Positions 1 through 9,473 of a stretch of DNA of 64,000 nt are shown here, in pieces. The notes under the pieces are model-generated. The model was given only the letters and a program-made list of their open reading frames with translations. It searched no databases and was not told the DNA's origin. The position numbers and the translations under genes were made by a program. The DNA is from Beverwykella pulmonaria (taxonomy: Eukaryota > Ascomycota > Dothideomycetes > Pleosporales > Melanommataceae): assembly GCA_001599595.1 (NCBI GenBank), contig BCHH01000007.1:910118-974117 (forward strand), in the 5' to 3' direction. Numbering within the stretch: the stretch's first letter is position 1; each line of letters starts with the position of its first letter.

Positions 1-1359
1 TTTTCCCCACCTCGAGATGAGATGCACCACGGCAGGCCCCCCGGGATTGCCTGGCAGTGTTGGTCAAAACACGTCCTTCTAGATCTCCAGGGTCTTGGGA
101 AAAGCATCTTCGAGATGGCAAGAAGCGATGCATGCGGGAACCCGGTTCGGTGGTAGGCAGGATGGTTGGTTTTTGTCCCGTGCCAATCCTTCTCGATTTG
201 ATCTGCTTGCATGCTCCCGTATCTTGGGCCGAGCGTTCGCCGTTGGCGGGCTGCAGAACCGACGTGGCTTGTCCACGTCCCGCAGCGTCGATATTGTTTC
301 CGCAGCAGCGCTGCAGCGCGATTCCGCGTGGCGGCGTGCTGTTGCTCGAGGGCGGCAAAAGCAAAGGCTAGGAGGCAGCATACCGGTACTAGATAGCGTC
401 GAGCGGCCGCGTGAGCAGCAGGAGCTGATCTTGTCTGCGAGCCCGGCTGCTGCGAGAGGAATTGGCTATTCGTGACGAATTTCGCCGCTGAACAGGACCA
501 GCCCCTTCTGCATTGTCATTGGTGCAAGTCGTGATGAGCAGGCGTTGAGGAAGGAAGCGGCCGCTGCGACTGGGGGCGATGGAGGGCTGGGGCATCGCGG
601 AAAAGTCGCCACCACACCAATGCGGCGCTGATCGTCACCGGGCAGCAGGGCAGACTCTGTTGGTTGACGTCGGTCGTGCGATCTGCCAGCGGCGTATTTC
701 CAAGGTTGCGGCCAGAGTTTTGCGGGCGAGCGTGTTTGGGCCCACTTTGACGTGGATTCATCAACGTGCTCGGGCATGGACATGGAGATGGTCGCGCCCT
801 GCGCCCACGCTGCAAATGCTGCAAATAGCACTCCCCTAGGGAAGCCCCCCGCACACGCTGGCAATTCAATTCCCCGAGTGCACAGCGAAGAAATGCGCAA
901 GCCAGCCGCCCGCCCAGCAAGGCCCTCAGCCAACGTGGTGGGGCGTGCGTTCGCGAGTTGACGGTTTTGCCCGCCCCGGCAAGCCCTTGCATCGAGCGTC
1001 CCTAAGACCAAGACCAAGGCCCAGCGCATCATCCATACCTCGCGCACCACACACCTTACCTCCCTTTCTCACTCTCCTCGCCCTCACCACCGAAAACACG
1101 CGCGCCCACTCGCCCACACGCACACCCTCACGGCGTCGCCGCCACCAGCACCATCCTCCGCTGCCGCCAAGTCCCGTCGCCGGCCCGCCTCTAAACCTAC
1201 ACAATGCACGCCCGCAGCCGACGGTGGAGCGACACTAGATAGCCCTGCGCAGCACATCGACTGCGACTCGCAGCGTCCCGCACGTCCCTGCGCACACTCA
1301 GCGCTCTCTGAACCTTCTTGTGACAGCGCGCCTGCCTCAGGGCCGCTGCGCGCCTACCG
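1..1359. other. Upstream region of the first gene, no gene seen
   Basis: I see no convincing gene here. Open frames occur on both strands, but they overlap each other and have compositions typical of GC-rich non-coding DNA. From about 1020 to 1340 the plus strand is strongly CT- and CA-rich, as expected for the promoter and leader of the gene starting at 1360. Confidence 0.4.
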
Positions 1360-3951
1360 ATGCCAATGTGGCCGTTTGGGCGACGGAAGCCCGCTAAATT
1401 AAAAGAGGGTACGGCTGTCGCAGCCGGGTCGGAACACAAGCCGCCTGTTGCATCTAGCAGCGATGCCCTGAGAAGAACGCCCAGCAGACGCAGCAGTCGC
1501 CGGAAAAGGAGGAGTTCGCGCTCCACTGCCTCCATGCGCGGCGTCGACAAAACCGAGCCCGGCCTCGCGCCCGTCGACCCTCGTTATGCACATATTCACC
1601 CACTCCTCCGCCCCTCCGCCGAAGACATCACTGCCCTCCCGCACGCTACCCAGCTAGGCCAGAGCCCGCACCTCCGGCCTGTCACGCAGGAACACGCGAT
1701 TCCATACAATTTTCAAACCTTATCCCACACCAGTCTGCCCACCGCGCGGGAGCGGGGCAAGCTCCAACGACCCCAGTCCCTGCGACGCACCGTCAACGAG
1801 GCCACCCTAGCCCGCCGAAAATCTAGCAAGAAAAGGGAGTATGATTACGTCCGCGAGGAGGAAATCAGGGCCATGAGTATGCCCCTACCACAGAAGCGAC
1901 GAGCAGCGAACTCTGGCGGCTTGTTGCGGCGAGACAGCAAGAAGGTCAAGGGCGGACTCAACCACCGATTCGAACGTCCAATGTCCAACATATCTCTTCC
2001 CCTACCGGAATCGATACACTCCTCCATGTCGGGAAACTCTGAAACCCGCGCATTCCGGGTGAGCGGACTCGACATGTTCGCCCCCCGGCCCAAAATTCGG
2101 TGTTCGGTCGGCTCGCAATACTACTATGCGGGAGCAGGACTATCACCTACGTCTGACCAAGACAAAAATGATCGAAGAAGAGAACGAAGAACGACCCTCA
2201 GCAGGGAAGGGAAGGATGATAAGAGGAGTAGCACGATAGACGAGCTAGCAGACACGCTCGATGCTGGAGCGCTGAGGGAGATAATGGACAGAGATAAGAG
2301 GCGGAGGGATAAGAAGAGGAAGGCTGACGACGAGCGTCTTCGCCGCAGGCTAGAACGACGCGCAGAGAAGCAGAAGGCAGCAGAGCAGGGAGACACATCA
2401 GCGTCACCTCGCAGAGACGTCCGAGGAGCCATTGGGCTTGGAATCGAGAAAGAGATGTCGACCTCTATGCCCAGGGAAAACGTCCGCCCGTTGACGCCCA
2501 TGGACGATGTCCGCGCGTCAACGCCACCGCGACAACCATCGAGAATCGAAACAGCTGCGCCAGTCCCAGCGACGGCGGACAACAGCCAGTTGCCCACCCC
2601 CTTGGACAGCCCTCTTGAAGACGCCGTTGTGTCTGATGCGCAGGCTGTTCGCTACTCGCGCGGAAGCGTGTCGTCGCCAGTACACACTCGCGGACCGTCA
2701 AACGTCTCGCAAATGCCAGAACTTCTTTCGGAGATGATTGCACGAGAAACGCCTGTCGAATCTGTCGAGCCCGCGCAAGATCCCAATGCAAGCGGATCTC
2801 TTCATCCCGTAGTTACCGTGGACACAGCGACTTCAACCCCCAAGAAGGTATTTGGCCGTCGGCGCAGCTCGGAGGGAAGGCGTATGAATGCGTTTACCTC
2901 CTTCTTCCGGCGCGGAAAGCGCAACTCCCAAGACGCTGGACGAACTACACCGTCCGAAGCGTCTTTCTCCAACACATCGCGAGAGTCCATGTCGCGCCAA
3001 CCCCTCCCTGCCCACTTGGTCGCGCCTATCGCTCCTGTCCAGATCCGACGGCCCGTTATTGCTCCACACCGCACCATGTCCAAATTCAGAGAAGACTTAC
3101 CAGAGTTTCCCTTGTCTCCTCCAGACTCGCGAATGCATTCGCCCGAGGCTACGTCTGCCCATGCCATGGCAGCCCGACGCCAAAGCCACCCCCCATCTGA
3201 TGTTCGCATTCACTCGAATAGCTCGCATCGCACAGACTCTCCCGTCAGTCCAGGGGTACCCGCCACCGGCGTCATGTCACAGTCGCTTGCTTCAGTCGAC
3301 TCTGAAGGTTCGTGGCTATCTGGGAAACCCCTCCAGCGGCGATCAAATAAATCCCACCTCCGCTCTAGCGTCGGCTCCTCCACGCTGAAACGAAACGACG
3401 AGTTCAACACCTCTTACGAGGAGCTTGGCATTCCGGACGACGAATATTTCAGAAGACTGACGCCTGGGCTTGATGAGCGACGCAGATCGGTAAACTCAGC
3501 CGATATATTGGCCCGAAAAGCAAGCAGCACAGCGATCGTGGACGCCACAGCCGAGTCTGATGACGATGAACCGCCAATTGCTGCAGGGGCATCGGAAGAG
3601 GAGAACCCTGTTAAGAACGTTGTTGGACGACATCCCACCATCGTGCACCGCCAGGCTCGTCACAAATCCACCGAAGGCCTGCTGAGTTTCTATACCGACA
3701 ATACTGACAGCATCGTTAAGCCACCATCCGAGAAACAGTCCGCAATTGTAGACGACGCGAACGACCCAGAGTCGCCAACGTCCCTGGACTCTCCCACCTC
3801 GGATGGCGAGCCCATGTCGCTGCAGCGCGCAAAGAGTGTCGACCTTGGAAAGCACCATGTGCGGCATCTCAGTGCTGGCTCTGCGAAGCTCCTGGACATC
3901 CAGAAGCGGGCGAGCTCAGCCTCGCACTCCAAATTGGCAGAAGAGGAATGA
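1360..3951 (+). CDS. Large disordered Ser/Arg-rich protein, Pezizomycotina-specific
   Basis: Single exon of 863 residues. The protein is highly charged and rich in Ser, Arg and Pro, with no signal peptide or membrane segment, so it is probably intrinsically disordered. A basic, probably helical stretch around residues 270-340 is dense in Arg, Lys and Glu. Short recognisable blocks are EEEIRAMSMP near residue 165, RRDSKKVKGGL near 190, and LDMFAPRPKIR near 237. They resemble a family in filamentous ascomycetes often labelled 'cell wall proline rich protein'; that label comes from memory and is not supported by a signal peptide here. Repeated Arg-x-x-Ser and Ser-Pro sites suggest heavy phosphorylation. 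The ATG at 1360 follows a long CT-rich leader and begins MPMWPFGRRKP. Function unknown; the open frame itself is secure because of its length. Confidence 0.8.
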   Translation: MPMWPFGRRKPAKLKEGTAVAAGSEHKPPVASSSDALRRTPSRRSSRRKRRSSRSTASMRGVDKTEPGLAPVDPRYAHIHPLLRPSAEDITALPHATQLGQSPHLRPVTQEHAIPYNFQTLSHTSLPTARERGKLQRPQSLRRTVNEATLARRKSSKKREYDYVREEEIRAMSMPLPQKRRAANSGGLLRRDSKKVKGGLNHRFERPMSNISLPLPESIHSSMSGNSETRAFRVSGLDMFAPRPKIRCSVGSQYYYAGAGLSPTSDQDKNDRRRERRTTLSREGKDDKRSSTIDELADTLDAGALREIMDRDKRRRDKKRKADDERLRRRLERRAEKQKAAEQGDTSASPRRDVRGAIGLGIEKEMSTSMPRENVRPLTPMDDVRASTPPRQPSRIETAAPVPATADNSQLPTPLDSPLEDAVVSDAQAVRYSRGSVSSPVHTRGPSNVSQMPELLSEMIARETPVESVEPAQDPNASGSLHPVVTVDTATSTPKKVFGRRRSSEGRRMNAFTSFFRRGKRNSQDAGRTTPSEASFSNTSRESMSRQPLPAHLVAPIAPVQIRRPVIAPHRTMSKFREDLPEFPLSPPDSRMHSPEATSAHAMAARRQSHPPSDVRIHSNSSHRTDSPVSPGVPATGVMSQSLASVDSEGSWLSGKPLQRRSNKSHLRSSVGSSTLKRNDEFNTSYEELGIPDDEYFRRLTPGLDERRRSVNSADILARKASSTAIVDATAESDDDEPPIAAGASEEENPVKNVVGRHPTIVHRQARHKSTEGLLSFYTDNTDSIVKPPSEKQSAIVDDANDPESPTSLDSPTSDGEPMSLQRAKSVDLGKHHVRHLSAGSAKLLDIQKRASSASHSKLAEEE

Positions 3952-5398
3952 ATGATTGATTCTTGGACGAGGAAGGACATCTCAGCACACGCATGTTTGC
4001 CAAACCGAGCCACTCACTTTGAATTTCCTTTGTATCTGTCAGTCTCTACAGCACCATCTCACCATAGTCACTCACTTGCACATTTCCTTATCCTTGAATT
4101 TTCCTGTACTGGCCTGGCAAGCATTGCGGTTCTCGAGTATCTTCCCTCTACCTTGAAAGTCATCATCCGAACAGATCCATTGGAGGAGGCTGATATCGTC
4201 AGCAACAGACGTCTACCATTTCTAGCGAGAATATAGCGAGGCGTTGGGTGGAGCGATTCTAGGGTTCACGTTTTCTTTAGGGTTTACTCGGTCTGTATTG
4301 TATCCGAGCCGTGCCCCACAGTGGTTCTCGTTTCTCGTTTTTCGTTTTTTTTTCTTTTTTCCCTTTCAAGGTTCAAAAATTAGGGATTTGGGCATCTGGC
4401 ATGAACATAGACGGATCAGATGGCGGGCTCGGGCTTCGCGGGGCCTGGCTTGAGTTTGCAGCCTTCTCCTTCATTTTGGGATCGGGCAGCTTGCCCTTTA
4501 GTGCTGGTATTCGGTCGGGCTAGAATAGGCCTTGGGGAGCGGACGACCGCACACACGCTGTGGTCAGCAGTCAATAGATGGCTCCTTTAGGCTGAATCTG
4601 TAGCTTTAATCCACGATAAGTCTCACTCTTGGAGTTGAGACGCTGCTGTCGTGTTCTGCAACTATCGTACCATGTGCCTAAGTCATTATGGTCTGATGCG
4701 TGAATGCCATTACCCCGGTATGGCCTGATGCGTGAAGAGGGACAATGCTTGCGTGCCATTCCTGCTCTGCGCAAGGGATGGTCGTCATGGTGGGGGCACA
4801 AGGAAAAGAAGGTGAAAGGGCTTCGACACTGCCGCGGCAGACGCCTTGTAGTGAGTATACAGCTTGTGCCCTGCCGTGAGGGATATATTGTACCGCCTCT
4901 GTCTGATTCCTCCGCAAGAAGGGAGCGCTGCAGCCCTGTGTTGCGTGGGCGGCATGCGTTGTCGGGTGCCGACACAGACCGACCCCACCATGCTCCCACT
5001 AGCCGCACTCCGTTGGGTCAAGATCGGGCGCACGTCATTGAAAGATGCCCATTTCTTGTGTGTAATCCAGTCCCATACCTGGGGATTTATCATCCAGCAG
5101 GCGACCTACCTCCTCGAAGCCGCTACCCCCAGTCCTTCCAAATACACAACTTCGCAGTCACAGTCATAGTCTCGTAAGTCGCCTCTTTTTCTGCTCTCGC
5201 ACACACACACGCTCTGTTTGAAGACTCGGCATCTTTTCGCCTGCCTCGCGCAGGGACGTGTGCACCCTTGCCGAGCATCCTATCACTAAATAAGCGCTTC
5301 ACGATTGTAATCGAGCGCCAGCTCGCGTCCAGTGCATTCCATCGCCCTCGTTCTTTGAAATCCAGTCCTGTCTCACTTCCTTCCCCCGTACCTATATC
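3952..5398. other. Intergenic region, nothing firm
   Basis: Region between the disordered-protein gene and thioredoxin. It includes a T-rich run near 4345-4365. The open frames seen here lie opposite one another and show no recognisable protein features. The last 200 bp are CT-rich and probably hold the thioredoxin promoter. Confidence 0.4.
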
Positions 5399-6032
5399 AT
5401 GTTTGCGACGCCGGCGCTTCGCAGAACTCTACTTACCACTGCCCGTCTGCGAACAGCTACGAACATAACCTGCACAAACTCCACCGCGACCCTCTACCGA
5501 TCACTACTCACACCCCGATTTTTCACACACACAAGCAAAATGGAAAAAGAAGGCGGCGTACAAAACCTGCAGTCGTGAGTCTTCCTGTCCTCCTCCGTAA
5601 TGGCCTTGTCTTAGGCGACGGGAGCCGATGTCATTGATTCGCGAACGGATGGCTGACGAATGTGCTCTATACAGAAAGGCCGACTGGGAGAGGGTGCTTG
5701 AGGTCAAAGACACGCTGATCGTCCTCGACTGCTTCGCCGTCTGGTGCGGACCCTGCAAAATCATTGCTCCCCAGGTCGTCAAGTATGTTTCCCCCACCTT
5801 GGCCTCCTTCCCCGACTTCAAACAGTGCTCTGACTTGCCATGTAGGTTCTCAGGCATCTACCCTACTGCGCGCTTCTACAAGCTCGACGTCGACGAAGTC
5901 CAAGATGTCGCGCAGGACCTTGGCATCCGCGCCATGCCCACGTTCCTCCTGTTCAAGGACGGCGCTAAGGTCGCTGAGGTTGTCGGCGCGAACCCAAAGG
6001 CCCTTGAGGCTGCTATCCAGGCCAACATCTGA
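5399..6032 (+). CDS. Thioredoxin with probable mitochondrial presequence and an internal second start
   Basis: Three exons (5399-5574, 5675-5782, 5846-6032; introns 5575-5674 and 5783-5845) give 156 residues. The active site WCGPCK is intact, followed by a typical thioredoxin core with the cis-Pro motif MPTF. Thioredoxin reduces protein disulfides using electrons from thioredoxin reductase. The first 47 residues (MFATPALRR onward) are rich in Arg, Leu, Ser and Thr and lack acidic residues, as in a mitochondrial targeting peptide. A second in-frame ATG at 5540 ([10 protein letters not shown]) would give a cytosolic protein of about 109 residues, the normal thioredoxin length. I infer alternative starts; the upstream start could also be an annotation choice rather than the main product. 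Both introns have GT-AG ends and keep the frame. Confidence 0.85.
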
Positions 6033-6772
6033 AAGGTTTTGGCATAGGGCTTGACAGATACTGGAGGGAAGAAATGCGATTGGATATGGAAGCAGCGGAC
6101 GGATAGGCTAAGGGCACACGATATGGGAGGGGGAGGGCCAAGGCACACATTGCTTATGGTGGCGATGAACACACAGACATTCAATGACATGAATTATTAG
6201 CATTTGCCATCTCGAGGAATAGTTTGAATACCGGCATGCTGAAGGATTTTCGGCAGTCGGTACATCTCGACTTGGGCCCAACGCACGTGAAAGATGGATT
6301 TGAAATGTCTCCTCCGAGATCGGCCGGCGGGTAGATCGAGTTTGAGACCTGTGCACGTCTGCCCGTTGTTTCTCACAACAACTGGGATAGATCAGGTCGC
6401 AAAACTTGTGAGGGAAAATGAATAAGAAACGCCGCGTGCTATTGCAATTGGGCTGGAGCCATGTGGGCATTAGATAAATTATCTCTTTGAAAGGCACTGG
6501 GGATGAGAGGAGAAGAAAGGTTATGCATTATGGACCAAAGTGTTGCGTAGAGGCACGAAAGTGCTTCTATACATGACCATGTAAAGTTACGGCCGCTTCG
6601 TTGCGTTGCACGCAATTCTCGGCCTAAAGTCATTTAGAGGATGTGGTTAATGAGTTGATGGGAGTTAAAGGTAGTGTGCACAGGCCAACGCCAAGCCCTA
6701 GATTGCAGAGCTTCCGCCGCATCTTCAACTTTTCTGTATCGCGAGCCCTCATCCACCACAACGCCGCCAGCC
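6033..6772. other. Intergenic region, nothing firm
   Basis: Thioredoxin 3' region and the promoter side of uS12m. I see no gene, repeat or structural RNA that I can support. Confidence 0.4.
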
Positions 6773-7496
6773 ATGCCTCTCCAGTTCCTTCGACGCCTGG
6801 TGCGACCGTCACTCCTCCTCAAAAGAACCTTCACCACATCTTCGCCACCCATCCGACCCTCAATTGGCCCCACACCTCTCCGAAATTCGATCTCTGCCCT
6901 CCCTATGCACACTCTCCCCGCATCCCGAGCGCACAAATGTACCCTCATACAAGTAGTTCGCAGCGGAAGGGGGGAGCGAAAGGCACGGAAACTGCGGTCT
7001 CCCGCGCTGAAAAACCGGCCAGAAATGAAGGGTGTATGTCTGAAGGTCGGCACGACGAAGCCTAAGAAACCGAATTCTGGGGAGAGGAAGATTGCGAGGG
7101 TGAGGCTGAGTAGTGGAAAGATTGTTACGGCGTATATTCCGGGCGAAGGTATGGTTGAGGAATTTTCTATATCGTAGAGGCGGTGGAACACCGATAGCGA
7201 GGAGGCCGACGAGGGAGCTCGGGACAGTTTGTGGGCATTTGGAAGAGATTCTATGGCTAACGTGGCATTGTTAGGGCACAACGTACAACAGCATTCTGTT
7301 GTCATGGTACGAGGGGGCAGAGCACAGGATTGTCCGGGTGTGAAATACCATCTCGTAAGAGGCGCGCTGGATCTGGTAAGACCTACAGCTTTCTCAACAA
7401 TGCACTGCGACTGACGAGACGTAGGGTGGAGTGGCTAATAGGATCACGTCGAGATCTAAATACGGGACAAAGAAGCCTAAGACAGCGGTTGCATGA
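6773..7496 (+). CDS. Mitochondrial small-subunit ribosomal protein uS12m
   Basis: Three exons (6773-7148, 7275-7375, 7425-7496; introns 7149-7274 and 7376-7424) give 182 residues. The N-terminus ([10 protein letters not shown]...KRTFTTSS) is an Arg-rich mitochondrial presequence. The body is uS12: CTLIQVVR, the decoding-loop block [20 protein letters not shown], then after the first intron [29 protein letters not shown], and a C-terminus [11 protein letters not shown]. uS12 sits in the decoding centre of the small ribosomal subunit. In bacteria the PNS loop and the PGVKY loop are sites of streptomycin-resistance changes, and both are intact here. An in-frame ATG at 6674 exists, but the start at 6773 gives a clean presequence. 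Reading on without splicing the first intron would end the protein early, so the intron is required. Confidence 0.92.
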
Positions 7497-8599
7497 TAAT
7501 GCTTCTCTTCCAATATGTAAATATCTGTACCATATGCTCAGTACTGGTGGCGTTGATTGGAATGGGTACACTCGAAATATTATTTCCATCTCCGCTTTCT
7601 GTGCTTTAGGGAGCTTGGTCACATCTCAGCGTTGAACGAAGTTCAATGGCTAATCATTTAGTACTATAGACACCAGCTTTCATTCACACGGCGTCAGCGC
7701 GCTCTAGCCGGCGTATATGCAGACTTTGCAGCCATCAATTACTTCTCTTTAAGCGACTGCTCTCAAGAGGTGCGAACATCGTATTCGTTCTCGTTTCCGT
7801 GCAACATGTGAGTCTAAGAATAGCATCAGTACTGCTCTAATTCACATAATGGTCTCTCTTTGCAACAACCCCCTTCTGTCTCACCCTCTCTCTTTGTGTT
7901 AAATGTTTCCTGGAAACTGTGGAGTCGTACGCCGGCCTTGAGACCTGCAAGCCCAAAACGGTTCTGTACAACGCTCCTACTGGTAGAAATTCTCAGCGCC
8001 GCTCTGGTCCTTCGTTCTCTTCTCTCCTATCCCAGCTACACTCTAAATATCGAACGTCACCGCTTTCAGGCGGATCATGCAGCTCGGGCCGTCGGAAATA
8101 TTTGACTCGGAAGTGAGCCAAAACTACGGCACAGATTCTATGCAGCACTTTTGTAGTCCATTATTAACAGCCTGCGTTTCTGGGTCCCACGCGTAGAAGT
8201 CGGAGTCTGAATTGTCAGCTTGCAAATCATCAATTCAGTTGAAAATCGTTGCTCAGGTCCTGGGAATTTTTACATGAGACCATCAATCTCATGATGTATC
8301 GTATTTCTCGCTTTTCTTGAGGTCGCTGCTCGTACAGCATATCTCGGCTGGTTCTTTGCAGGCTCGTGTCTAATTTACCGTTCGCCGCCCGGCTTGTCTA
8401 GAACGTTGCATGCTGGATCTGGGGTAAAGTGGGTAGCGCAAGGTGTTCCAGCGATCGGATACCGGAAGAAAGTTGATTGGGCCTCGTATGGAGAGGGTTT
8501 TACGAAAGGAAGTTGGGAGAAAATATATAAGAGGATAACTACCCATATTGAATTATGAACTAGTCAGCTACTTAGGACTTCAAAGTGCATCAAACGAAG
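7497..8599. other. Intergenic region, nothing firm
   Basis: About 1.1 kb without a supported gene. The right part holds the promoter of the secreted protein that starts at 8600. Confidence 0.4.
8524..8530 (+). promoter_or_regulatory. TATA box of the secreted Cys-rich protein gene
   Basis: TATATAA lies 70 bp upstream of the ATG at 8600, a plausible distance for a short leader. No other core element was identified. Confidence 0.45.
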
Positions 8600-9346
8600 A
8601 TGGGTACATCAATTAAATTTGTAGCTGTCCTAGCAGCTTTGTGCTTTAGGTAAGTTCACTAGCTAGCCACACATATTCTCCAAAAACAAAGTGGTTAACA
8701 AATTCCAGCACCACTGCCGCTGCCCAAGAAATTGAATATCCCAAAGCCTGTCCCTGCTACACAGCAACGACCTGGGTGACAGACAATGGCTGCCCGGCGT
8801 TCGAGCCAACGCCACCGTGCATTGTTCCTCTTTGCGTGCAGCTCACGTACGCCCTCACCATTCCCCATCTTCTCCAGCATTATTAACCCATGGATTCTAC
8901 GTTACAGCACAACTACTATCCCCGGCCCCAACAAACGCTGCTCAAAGACTCCCACTGCTACATCCTATCTCCCCTGCGAAACAGCCTGCCGTCGAGGCTG
9001 TGCAACATTCACTTCCACTCTCACAGCCTCTGCGTCCTGCCTGCCTACACTCACCCCAAAGCCCACACCTTCCAAGTCCACCCTTGTCACCACCATTACG
9101 CCCCCGCCCCACAGCAGACCGTGCTACACCAAGACCGTCTCCGCTTCGAACAAATGTCCTGAAGATGAGCTAGGTTGTCCGCCTCCAGACTGCATTTGGT
9201 TGAGCACGACTCTTGTGCCGCCGGGGGAGGTGGAGGGATGTAAGACTACGCCGACTGTTACGAAGAGTAGGACTTGCTTGGGGAGGTGTGATGGGAGTTG
9301 TGGGACGCAGTGGGTTACTGAGACGGCAACCGCTTGGGGAGCTTGA
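8600..9346 (+). CDS. Small secreted cysteine-rich Thr/Pro-rich protein, effector-like
   Basis: Three exons (8600-8649, 8709-8846, 8908-9346; introns of 59 and 61 bp) give 208 residues. The N-terminus MGTSIKFVAVLAALCF is a signal peptide interrupted by the first intron, with cleavage probably after the Ala-rich stretch near residue 22. The mature protein has many cysteines, including KACPCYTAT, PCETACRRGCATF, KCPEDELGCPPPDCIW and CLGRCDGSCGTQW, separated by Thr/Pro/Ser-rich linkers. This pattern fits a secreted, disulfide-bonded and probably O-glycosylated protein of the cell surface or effector type. I recognise no named domain. The second intron is needed to move from the frame that stops near 8884 into the long C-terminal frame; phases agree at both junctions. 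Confidence 0.75.
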
Positions 9347-9473
9347 GGGTTGAGTTCAAAAAGGTGGGGAAAGATAGGTTTACAGGAATCCACACTCTTG
9401 TTACATGCTTAAAATTTATAAACTCGTTCTCCATGTCTATTTCACATGTTCACAACGTGGTTTTAACGTGATC

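Noticed and set aside
466..1050. A 194-codon open frame on the minus strand near the left edge
   Set aside because: It overlaps other open frames in a GC-rich leader region and has no recognisable domain or splice pattern; composition looks like antisense of non-coding DNA.
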